12,025 nucleotides of DNA from an uncultured Parasphingopyxis sp. Its GTDB lineage: Bacteria; Pseudomonadota; Alphaproteobacteria; Sphingomonadales; Sphingomonadaceae. Position 1 is the stretch's first letter; every line of letters starts with the position of its first letter. The translations under genes and the position numbers were made by a program. The notes under the pieces were generated by a model. It saw nothing but the letters and a program-made list of their open reading frames with translations. It was not told where the DNA came from and did not search any database. Shown piece by piece: positions 5,224 through 12,025 of the stretch. The stretch lies in NCBI GenBank assembly GCA_905479515.1, contig CAJQMX010000244.1, positions 1 through 12,025 of the forward strand, in the 5' to 3' direction.

Positions 5224-7652
5224 ACCTTCGCGAATATCAAGAAAAGCCGCGCTTGCTCGCCGATTATCTCCCCTGGGCGTGTCTTCCGGCGCCGGGCGTT
5301 GTTCTCAACAAGGACGGCTCGTTTCAAAAGACGTTCCGCTATCGCGGGCCCGACCTCGAGAGCGCGACGCAAGCCGAGCTCATCGCAACACATGCGCGCG
5401 TGAACAATGTGCTCCGCCGCTTCGGGTCGGGCTGGGCCCTGTTTTTCGAGGCGGTGCGAAAGCCGGCTCATGATTATCCGCATTCGGAATTCGCCGACGC
5501 GGCGTCATGGCTTGTTGAGCAGGAGCGGCGGTTGCGATTTGAAGAAAGCGGCGACCAGTTTGAAAGCCATTATTATCTGACGCTGCTTTGGCTGCCGCCG
5601 GTGGACGCGAAAGGCCGGGCCGAGAAGGCGCTTATACAACGCGCCGAACAACACGATCCGCAAGGCTGGCGCGAGCGGCTTGAAGCCTTCATTTCCCAAT
5701 GCGTGCGCGCCTTCGATCTATTGTCTCACGCGCTGGTTGATATCGAACCGTTGAACGATGGCGAGACGCTCACCTATTTGCATTCTTGCGTGTCGACCAA
5801 ACACACCCGCGTCGACCCGCCCGAAATCCCCGTCTTTCTTGATTCTATTCTGGCCGATGAGCCTTTCGCCGGCGGGTTGGAACCGATGATCGGCGACCAT
5901 CACTTACGAACGCTGACCATTCTCGGCTTTCCGGTATCGACCATGCCGGGGATTTTGGACGATCTCAATCGACAGGGTTTTGCCTATCGCTGGTCGACGC
6001 GGTTCATCGCTATGGATAAGCATGAAGCCGAGAAAGTGTTGACCCGTCAACGTCGCCACTGGTTCGCCAAACGCAAAAATATGGGCGCCGTCATCCGCGA
6101 AGTGATGTTCAACGAGCAGGCGGCGCTCATCGATAACGACGCAGACAACAAAGCCGCCGACGCCGACGCGGCCCTGCAAGAGCTAGGCGGCGATCTCGTC
6201 TCCTTCGGCTATGTGACGACCACCGTCACCGTGATGAGCGACGATGCTAGTGATGTAGACACGCGGCTCGCTGCGGCAGAGCAAATCATCAATGGTCGCG
6301 GGTTTACGGCAATCCGGGAAAGCCTTAACGCTGTGGAAGCCTGGCTTGGGTCGCTCCCCGGCCATGTGTACGCCAATGTGCGCCAGCCGATCCTCCATAC
6401 GTTAAACCTTGCCCATATGACGCCGCTATCATCGGTCTGGGCGGGCGAGACGCGCAACGATCATTTGAACGCGCCGGCGCTCATTCAGGCGCATACCCAT
6501 GGGACGACGCCGTTCCGCATAAATCTCCATGCCGGAGACGTCGGCCATAGTCTCGTGGTCGGCCCGACCGGCGCCGGCAAATCCGTGCTGTTGTCGCTCA
6601 TGGCCATGCAATGGCGGCGTTACGACAACGCGCAAATTTTCATTTTCGATAAGGGGCGGTCGGCGAGAGCCGCGACGCTCGCCATGGAGGGCGCCCATAT
6701 CGATCTGGGCGAAACGGGCGCGCCTTCGCTTCAACCGCTAAAAAACATCGATACTGATACCGGCGCGACCTTCGCTGCTGACTGGCTCGCCGGGCTCGCG
6801 ACACGCGAGGGCGTCAAGATAACGCCGGATAAAAAGGAGGCCTTGTGGTCGGCGATCAAATCGCTCAGCAGTGCAGACCATTCTGAGCGCACGATTACCG
6901 GACTCGTCATGCTGTTGCAGCATGACGAACTGAAATCAGCGCTTCAACCGTTCACCCTCGAAGGTCCGCATGGCGCGCTGCTCGACGCCGACCATGATGA
7001 TCTTGAACTGACGGACATTGTCTGTTTCGAGATGGAAGCGCTGATGGCGTCGGCCGCCGCGGTCGCGCCCGTCGTCACTTATCTTTTCCATCGCTTGGAG
7101 GCGCGTTTCGACGGGCGTCCGACCTTACTCATTCTCGACGAGGCGTGGCTCTTCCTCGATAATCCCATATTCGCGGCGCGGATACGCGAATGGCTGAAAA
7201 CCCTGCGCAAGAAAAACGTCGCGGTCGTCTTCGCAACGCAATCGCTCGCCGATATTGCAAATTCGTCTATTGCCCCTGCGATTATTGAAAGCTGCCCGAC
7301 GCGCATTTTTCTGCCCAATGAACGCGCCCTCGAGCCGCAGCAGCGCGAGACCTATGAACGCTTCGGCCTCAATCCCCGTCAGGTCGAGATCATCGCCGGC
7401 GCGACGCCGAAGCGCGATTATTATTTCCAATCGCCCTTGGGCGCCCGGGTCTTTGAACTTGGCTTGGGACCGGTGGCGCTCAGCTTGTGCGGTTCGGCCG
7501 CGCCCGCGGATCAAAAACTCATGGACGAGATTATGACCCGCGGCGGCGACTTCGCGCCGCAATTCCTGACGGCGAAAAATTTAAACTGGGCTGCGGATTT
7601 ATTGCGCCGATGGCCGGGTCATACGCCTGAAGTGCTGATCGCAGCGGAATAG
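5217..7652 (+). CDS. trbE: TrbE, VirB4-like conjugative transfer ATPase
   Basis: An 811-residue protein of the CagE/TrbE/VirB4 family, at full length. The start MLNLREYQ at 5217 matches the family N-terminus and overlaps trbD by seven bases; the frame is open 40 codons further upstream, but that overlaps trbD coding. The C-terminal half is a RecA-like motor: Walker A GPTGAGKS (449-456), a strand FIFDKGRSARA shortly after it, Walker B LLILDEAW with Asp641-Glu642, and the motif FATQS (672-676). The N-terminal half is the divergent domain that contacts VirB3 and inner-membrane partners. In type IV secretion systems this ATPase energises pilin extraction and substrate transfer. No frameshift is visible. 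Confidence 0.95.
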   Translation: MLNLREYQEKPRLLADYLPWACLPAPGVVLNKDGSFQKTFRYRGPDLESATQAELIATHARVNNVLRRFGSGWALFFEAVRKPAHDYPHSEFADAASWLVEQERRLRFEESGDQFESHYYLTLLWLPPVDAKGRAEKALIQRAEQHDPQGWRERLEAFISQCVRAFDLLSHALVDIEPLNDGETLTYLHSCVSTKHTRVDPPEIPVFLDSILADEPFAGGLEPMIGDHHLRTLTILGFPVSTMPGILDDLNRQGFAYRWSTRFIAMDKHEAEKVLTRQRRHWFAKRKNMGAVIREVMFNEQAALIDNDADNKAADADAALQELGGDLVSFGYVTTTVTVMSDDASDVDTRLAAAEQIINGRGFTAIRESLNAVEAWLGSLPGHVYANVRQPILHTLNLAHMTPLSSVWAGETRNDHLNAPALIQAHTHGTTPFRINLHAGDVGHSLVVGPTGAGKSVLLSLMAMQWRRYDNAQIFIFDKGRSARAATLAMEGAHIDLGETGAPSLQPLKNIDTDTGATFAADWLAGLATREGVKITPDKKEALWSAIKSLSSADHSERTITGLVMLLQHDELKSALQPFTLEGPHGALLDADHDDLELTDIVCFEMEALMASAAAVAPVVTYLFHRLEARFDGRPTLLILDEAWLFLDNPIFAARIREWLKTLRKKNVAVVFATQSLADIANSSIAPAIIESCPTRIFLPNERALEPQQRETYERFGLNPRQVEIIAGATPKRDYYFQSPLGARVFELGLGPVALSLCGSAAPADQKLMDEIMTRGGDFAPQFLTAKNLNWAADLLRRWPGHTPEVLIAAE

Positions 7653-7662
7653 GAGAAACCAC

Positions 7663-8394
7663 ATGAAACGCATCCTGACAGCATCCATGGCCGCCTTGGT
7701 CGCGGCGGCGGCGATGGCGCCGCCGGCGTCGGCGCAATTCGGGTTCGGCGGCATCGTCTATGATCCGGCAAACCATGCGCAAAATCTCTTGACCGCCGTG
7801 CGCTCACTCACAGAGATCAACCAGCAGATCCAGCAACTCGCCCACGAAATCGACATGCTCGAAAAGATGGCGATCAATTTGAAAAACCTGCCCAATTCCG
7901 TCGCCGATCAGCTCCGCGTTAAACTGCTCGCCGTCGACAGTCTGATCAAAGTCGCAGCTGGCATCGCCTATCAGGTGTCAACCATCGACGCTGAATACGA
8001 AAAGCTCTATCGCGAAACCTATGGCGCGAGCCCGCCGCCAACGCCGGTAATTATCGGTGAGGCTAGAGCCGCGTGGAAGCAATCGCGCGAAGGCTATAAG
8101 CACGCGCTCGAAGTGCAGGCGCAAGTCGTTTCGAATATCAGAAGCGATGTCGACGATCTGCACGGCCTCGTCGATGACAGCCAGAGCGCCGCCGGTAACT
8201 TGCAAGTCTCGCAAGCCGGCAATCAGATCGCGGCGATGTCGGCCGAACAGTTGATGCAAATCCAGACCTTGCTTGCCGCGCAATATCGCGCCGAGGCGCT
8301 CGAACAATCGCGCGGCCTTGCCGAACGTGAACGCGGTAAAGCCCGGCTCAATCGTTTCTTGGGCGACGCCTCCGCCTATACGCCGGGGGGCTAA
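7663..8394 (+). CDS. trbJ: TrbJ, VirB5-like periplasmic transfer protein
   Basis: A 243-residue secreted protein. A clear signal peptide (MKRILTASMAALVAAAAM..., likely cleaved after ASA at residue 24) is followed by GFGGIVYDPANHAQNL, the standard start of mature TrbJ. The rest is predicted mainly helical, with a Gln-rich stretch at 54-66 (INQQIQQLAHEIDML) and further amphipathic helices, as in VirB5 proteins found at the pilus tip. AGGAG at 7651-7655 sits seven bases ahead of the ATG and ten bases separate it from trbE. The gene ends three bases before the trbL start, leaving no room for trbK. Confidence 0.92.
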   Translation: MKRILTASMAALVAAAAMAPPASAQFGFGGIVYDPANHAQNLLTAVRSLTEINQQIQQLAHEIDMLEKMAINLKNLPNSVADQLRVKLLAVDSLIKVAAGIAYQVSTIDAEYEKLYRETYGASPPPTPVIIGEARAAWKQSREGYKHALEVQAQVVSNIRSDVDDLHGLVDDSQSAAGNLQVSQAGNQIAAMSAEQLMQIQTLLAAQYRAEALEQSRGLAERERGKARLNRFLGDASAYTPGG

Positions 8395-8397
8395 GCT

Positions 8398-9726
8398 GTG
8401 GACGATCTTTCCGTCATCGATAATTTTCTGGCGACGTTCTCGACTTATATCGACAGCGGGTTTGGCCTTCTGGCGCCGGACGTCGCCTATTTGACGACGA
8501 TTTTGATCGCCATCGACATTACCCTTGCGGGCCTATTCTGGGCGATGGCGGACAACAATAATGTCGTCGCACAGTTGTTGAAGAAGGTGCTCTATGTCGG
8601 CTTCTTCGCCTTCATCATCGGTAATTTCGCATTTTTGAGCGGCGTCATCTTTGACAGCTTTGCCGAACTCGGGCTTCGCGCTGGCGGCGGCGCCATGACC
8701 GCGGCCGATCTGATGCGGCCCGGCTTTGTCGCCGCCGCCGGCTATGAGGCGGCTAAACCCTTGCTGGATGAGATCGGCGATCTTGTCGGTCCGATCGCCT
8801 TCTTCGAGAACTTCGTCACCATTGCGATCCTATTCTTCGCCTGGCTCGTCGTGCTGCTCTCGTTTTTCATCCTCGCCGTGCAGCTTTTCATCACCGTTCT
8901 CGAATTCAAGCTGACGACGCTGGCGGGCTTTATCCTCGTTCCCTTCGCGCTGTGGAACAAAACAACATTTCTTGCAGAGCGCGTCCTCGGCAATGTCATC
9001 ACCTCGGGCATCAAGCTGATGGTCCTCGCCATCATTGTTGGTATCGGCTCGACCATGTTTTCTTCGCTCGCAGGCGCCTTTGCTGGCGGCGATGTCACGA
9101 TGGAACAGGCGCTGTCAGTGACGCTCGCGGCGGTTTCGATTTTTGGCCTCGGGATCTTTGGTCCCGGGATCGCCGCCGGTCTCATCACCGGCGCGCCGCA
9201 GCTTGGCGCCGGCGCTGCCGTTGGAACCGTTGGCGGCCTCGCCGCTGGCGCCTATGCAGGCGCCGCAGGGACTGCGGCGGCGGCCCGCGCCGTTGCTGGC
9301 GGCGCCGGAAGTGCTGTCAAAGCAGGTGCTTCCTTGTCAGGCGGAGCGTCAGCAAGTTACAGCCTCGGCAAGGTCGCTTCCGGTCAGTCCGGTATTGCGG
9401 GCGCCGCTGCTGGCATGGCCGGAATTGCGCGCGCTGGCGCCGATAGTGTCCGGTCCTTTGCGTCAAAGCCCGGCGAGGCGCTTCGCGCCGCTTATGATCG
9501 CGGCGGAGTTGCCGCTTTCGCCGCCACCGGCGGGACTTCATCTTCGGGAACGATTGCCGGCGCCGCTGGCGCGCCCTCAGCCAACACCAACAACAATTGG
9601 GCCAAGCGCTTTGAAGCACAACAAAACATTCGCGACGCCGGTGGCGTCGCTGTCCACACATTGCGCAGCGGCGATGGCGGCTCCGGCGGCGCGGCGCCGT
9701 CGCTACGCAACAAAGAAGATGAATAG
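8398..9726 (+). CDS. trbL: TrbL, VirB6-like polytopic inner-membrane protein
   Basis: A 442-residue membrane protein starting with GTG at 8398; a run of six G at 8385-8390 gives a well placed ribosome binding site. Hydrophobic segments lie at about 30-50, 63-86, 136-166, 172-186, 203-222 and 236-265, the multi-span layout of TrbL/VirB6. Residues 266-395 are a low-complexity Gly/Ala/Ser-rich region, followed by a hydrophilic tail with NNNWAKRFEAQQNIRDAG, which is commonly seen at the TrbL C-terminus. The protein forms part of the inner-membrane channel. It lies three bases after trbJ and 15 bases before trbF. Confidence 0.93.
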   Translation: MDDLSVIDNFLATFSTYIDSGFGLLAPDVAYLTTILIAIDITLAGLFWAMADNNNVVAQLLKKVLYVGFFAFIIGNFAFLSGVIFDSFAELGLRAGGGAMTAADLMRPGFVAAAGYEAAKPLLDEIGDLVGPIAFFENFVTIAILFFAWLVVLLSFFILAVQLFITVLEFKLTTLAGFILVPFALWNKTTFLAERVLGNVITSGIKLMVLAIIVGIGSTMFSSLAGAFAGGDVTMEQALSVTLAAVSIFGLGIFGPGIAAGLITGAPQLGAGAAVGTVGGLAAGAYAGAAGTAAAARAVAGGAGSAVKAGASLSGGASASYSLGKVASGQSGIAGAAAGMAGIARAGADSVRSFASKPGEALRAAYDRGGVAAFAATGGTSSSGTIAGAAGAPSANTNNNWAKRFEAQQNIRDAGGVAVHTLRSGDGGSGGAAPSLRNKEDE

Positions 9727-9741
9727 AGGCGAGGCATAATC

Positions 9742-10440
9742 ATGTTGTTCAAACGCGCATCCGCGGCCTATGGCGAAACCCCGGCGCCGCAAACGCCTTA
9801 CCAAAAAGCGGCGCAAGTCTGGGATGAACGTCTCGGCTCCGCCCGGGTGCAGGCGGCGAACTGGCGCTTGATGGCGTTCGGCTGTCTGGCGTTGGCGATG
9901 GCGTCCTCCGGCGGGTTGATTTGGCGCTCGCTGCAATCGACCGTCACGCCTTATGTGGTCGAAGTCGACGAACTAGGCGCCGTGCAGGCCGTCGGGCCAG
10001 CGACGATCCGCTATGAGCCCACCGACGCGCAGATCGCCCATCATCTGGCGCGGTTCTTGGAGAATGTGCGCGGGCTCTCTGTTGATCCCATCGTCGTGCG
10101 CCAGAACTGGCTTTCCGCTTATGATTTTTCGACCGACAAGGGCGCAGCGATTATCAACGATTACGCCCGCGACAATGATCCCTTCGAGAGCGTCGGGCGC
10201 CGTTCGCGCACGGTTGATGTGGTGAGCGTCGTCAGAGTGTCAGACGACACATTCCAGGCGCGTTGGGTCGAGCGGACTTTCGAGAATTCCGCCTTCGTCA
10301 AGACCGAGCGTTACACGGCGCTGATGACCATCATCATCGATCCGCCAGCGGATGCGGCGAGCTTACGAAAAAATCCCCTCGGCATTTTCATTCACGGCCT
10401 CCATTGGGGGCAGGACCTCGATACGGGAGAGCAACAATGA
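9742..10440 (+). CDS. trbF: TrbF, VirB8-like inner-membrane assembly protein
   Basis: A 232-residue bitopic protein: a cytoplasmic N-terminus with TPYQKAAQVWDERLGSA (18-34), one membrane helix around 41-62, then a periplasmic VirB8/TrbF domain with TPYVVEVDELG and the later QARWVERTF and NPLGIFIHGLHWGQDL. These are typical TrbF signatures. The protein nucleates assembly of the secretion core. GAGG at 9731-9734 precedes the ATG by seven bases. The stop overlaps the trbG start (ATGA). Confidence 0.94.
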   Translation: MLFKRASAAYGETPAPQTPYQKAAQVWDERLGSARVQAANWRLMAFGCLALAMASSGGLIWRSLQSTVTPYVVEVDELGAVQAVGPATIRYEPTDAQIAHHLARFLENVRGLSVDPIVVRQNWLSAYDFSTDKGAAIINDYARDNDPFESVGRRSRTVDVVSVVRVSDDTFQARWVERTFENSAFVKTERYTALMTIIIDPPADAASLRKNPLGIFIHGLHWGQDLDTGEQQ

Positions 10441-11429
10441 ACAAACTATTCTCCGCAGTCGCCTTCGCGGCGATTTTAACGGGCTGCGAGACGTATTCGG
10501 CGGCGCCGGCAGAGACGCACTATGTTGCAGCGGTCGCAGCCTTCGATGAAAAGACCGAACTTCCCGCCCGGATCGTCGAGACTGCTAAAGCCCTGCCTTT
10601 GCCGGGCCAATTGAAGCCGATCCCGACGCCGAGCATAGTGCCGCCGGCATCGCCGCAAGATGCGATTGCCGAAGGCTCGAAAAAGGCGCGCATTGAACCT
10701 TCCCTCGACGGCTATATGAATGCGGTGCAAATCTATCCCTTCACGGAAGGCGCGCTCTACAGACTTTACGCATCGCCAGGCCAAGTCTCTGACATCGCCT
10801 TGCAGCCGGGCGAGACGCTGATTTCGGTTTCCGCCGGCGATACGGTGCGCTGGGTGGTCGGCGATACGACATCCGGCGGCCCTGACGGTGACCGCGCCCA
10901 TGTGCTGGTCAAACCGATTTCGGCGGGGCTTTCCACCAATCTCATGATCGCCACAGACCGGCGCGTCTACCATCTGGAGCTGACCAGCACCGATAACTCC
11001 TATATGGCGGCGCTGTCTTGGGCGTATCCGCAGGATGAACTCGAACAACTTCGAGTAACCAACGGCGCTGCGAAATCGCGGGACGAACGCACCATTGCGC
11101 GCGGGGTAGCGCTTGGGGATTTGAATTTCGAATACCGCATTGAGGGCGATCGGCCCGATTGGCGCCCGGTGCGCGTCTTTGACGATGGTCGACAAGTCTT
11201 TATTCAGATGCCGGACCGGATCGCGACGAGTGATGCGCCGCCCTTGTTTGTCGTCGGCGCCAAAGGCGACGCCGAACTCGTCAATTACCGGGTGCGCGGC
11301 CAATATTATATTGTCGATCGATTATTTGCGCGCGCCGAACTGCGCCATGGCGAGAAGCACCAGACCGTCGTGCGCATTATCAGGACAACGCGCCGGGCGT
11401 CTGCTGCTGAGGGCGTCATCCATGGCTGA
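10437..11429 (+). CDS. trbG: TrbG, VirB9-like outer-membrane core lipoprotein
   Basis: A 330-residue protein with a short lipoprotein signal: MNKLFSAVAFAAILTGC with a lipobox LTGC, so Cys17 would be lipidated. The VirB9/TrbG domain covers most of the rest: an N-terminal part with VQIYPFTEGALYRLYASPGQV (94-114), a central NLMIATDRRVYHLEL, and a C-terminal part with NFEYRIEGD, RPVRVFDDG and VNYRVRGQYYIVDRLF. It forms the outer-membrane ring with TrbI. The start at 10437 is chosen because GGGAGAG lies just upstream and the signal peptide begins there; the frame is open upstream to 10263, but that is within trbF. It overlaps trbF by four bases and trbI by eight. Confidence 0.94.
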   Translation: MNKLFSAVAFAAILTGCETYSAAPAETHYVAAVAAFDEKTELPARIVETAKALPLPGQLKPIPTPSIVPPASPQDAIAEGSKKARIEPSLDGYMNAVQIYPFTEGALYRLYASPGQVSDIALQPGETLISVSAGDTVRWVVGDTTSGGPDGDRAHVLVKPISAGLSTNLMIATDRRVYHLELTSTDNSYMAALSWAYPQDELEQLRVTNGAAKSRDERTIARGVALGDLNFEYRIEGDRPDWRPVRVFDDGRQVFIQMPDRIATSDAPPLFVVGAKGDAELVNYRVRGQYYIVDRLFARAELRHGEKHQTVVRIIRTTRRASAAEGVIHG

Positions 11430-12025
11430 GCCGATCCCCTTTGAGGAACAGGCCGAGGCGCTAAAATTGCGCGCCCGCCCCCGGCCAGTGACGCAGATCA
11501 ACCGCAAGGTGGTGATCGCCGCCGCCGGCGTCGGCGCCATGCTGTTGTTTCTTGCAGCCTCGATCGCCCTCGATCCGCCGAAGGCGAATGGCGGCGATGA
11601 ACCGCGTGAAATCTACAATACGCGCAATAAGCCGAAAGCCGACGCGCTGGCGGCGTTGCCCACGTCTTATGATCAACTGCCTCCTCAACGCGCGACGTCG
11701 CCCCAATTGGGCCCGCCCATTCCCGGCGATCTCGGTGGGACGATGCTCGCAGCCGAACGCGATCTCGGCATCGACCCGGCCGCCGCTGAGAGCGAGTATT
11801 ATGATTTTCGCCCCGATCCGGAAAGCGAGGCCGAACGCGCCGAACGCATCAGGCAAGCAAAACTTGTGCAGGCCAGCTTAGAGTCGTCCGTATTCTTCAA
11901 GGTGAGCGGCAATACGGCCAATGCGTCACGCGCGCCCGATCCTGTTGATCCCTTCGCAGCGATCCGCGTGGCGACTTCGATGCTTGCCGGCGGCGGCGTG
12001 CCAAATGGATTGGGCGGTGCAGGCG
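11422..12025 (+). CDS. trbI: TrbI, VirB10-like core protein, N-terminal part (runs off window)
   Basis: The first 201 codons are present with no stop before the window edge. A short cytoplasmic N-terminus includes LKLRARPRPVTQINRKV (14-30), one membrane helix follows (about 29-50), and then a proline/charge-rich periplasmic linker with PPKANGG, IYNTRNKPKADALAALPTSY and the Glu/Arg-rich ESEAERAERIRQAK, as in TrbI proteins. The conserved VirB10 beta-barrel domain would lie beyond the window. The protein spans the envelope and links inner-membrane energy to the outer-membrane ring. GAGGG at 11409-11413 precedes the ATG by eight bases. The start overlaps the trbG stop by eight bases, so trbH is absent between them. 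Confidence 0.93.
   Translation, partial: MAEPIPFEEQAEALKLRARPRPVTQINRKVVIAAAGVGAMLLFLAASIALDPPKANGGDEPREIYNTRNKPKADALAALPTSYDQLPPQRATSPQLGPPIPGDLGGTMLAAERDLGIDPAAAESEYYDFRPDPESEAERAERIRQAKLVQASLESSVFFKVSGNTANASRAPDPVDPFAAIRVATSMLAGGGVPNGLGGAG

Noticed and set aside
9061..9570. Repetitive GGC/GCC words in trbL as a DNA repeat array or CRISPR
   Set aside because: They are irregular and come from Gly/Ala codons in the low-complexity protein region; there is no fixed repeat unit or spacer pattern.
8952..9739. Overlapping + strand frames inside trbL, including an Arg/Trp-rich one and a Pro/Ala-rich one
   Set aside because: They are out-of-frame readings of the Gly/Ala-rich trbL tail; composition is biased and no family is recognised.
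10476..11303. Long antisense open frame (275 codons) opposite trbG
   Set aside because: It lies wholly opposite a confidently identified trbG, has no recognisable domain, and is the kind of shadow frame expected in GC-rich DNA.

Overview
The window is an internal slice of a conjugative transfer (type IV secretion) gene cluster, all on the + strand. It is most likely part of an integrative conjugative element or plasmid of an alphaproteobacterium. The evidence is the P-type/Ti-type trb gene order, the way TraG is followed by a ribbon-helix-helix (CopG-like) protein, and the moderately high GC and codon use. I cannot name the genus. Both ends are cut: traG (VirD4 coupling ATPase) enters from the left without its Walker A half, and trbI (VirB10-like) runs off the right edge.

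Layout: traG (3' part, 2-1282); a CopG-like gene one base later (1284-1718); an AT-rich regulatory stretch of about 160 bp with three spaced copies of a 16-bp palindrome (1719-1877); a hipB-hipA antitoxin/kinase-toxin pair (1878-3505); a 130-bp non-coding gap with hairpins (3506-3635); then the mating-pair-formation operon trbB-trbC-trbD-trbE-trbJ-trbL-trbF-trbG-trbI (3636 to the right edge). The trb genes are tightly packed, with several overlapping starts and stops and no gap over 15 bp, which indicates one transcript. trbK and trbH, present in the Ti/RP4 order, have no room here.

How the genes work together: TrbB and TrbE are the cytoplasmic ATPases (VirB11- and VirB4-like). TrbC is the pilin (VirB2) and TrbD its small membrane partner (VirB3). 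TrbJ is the VirB5-like periplasmic protein and TrbL the polytopic inner-membrane VirB6-like protein. TrbF (VirB8), TrbG (VirB9 lipoprotein) and TrbI (VirB10) build the envelope-spanning core. TraG brings the relaxosome-bound DNA to this channel.

The notable accessory element is the hipBA module sitting between the copG-like gene and trbB, where the operon would normally run straight through. It carries its own likely operator array and a hairpin at the hipA start, and it looks intact. It may act as an addiction or stabilisation module for the element, or its repressor may also affect transcription into the trb operon. Both are inferences.
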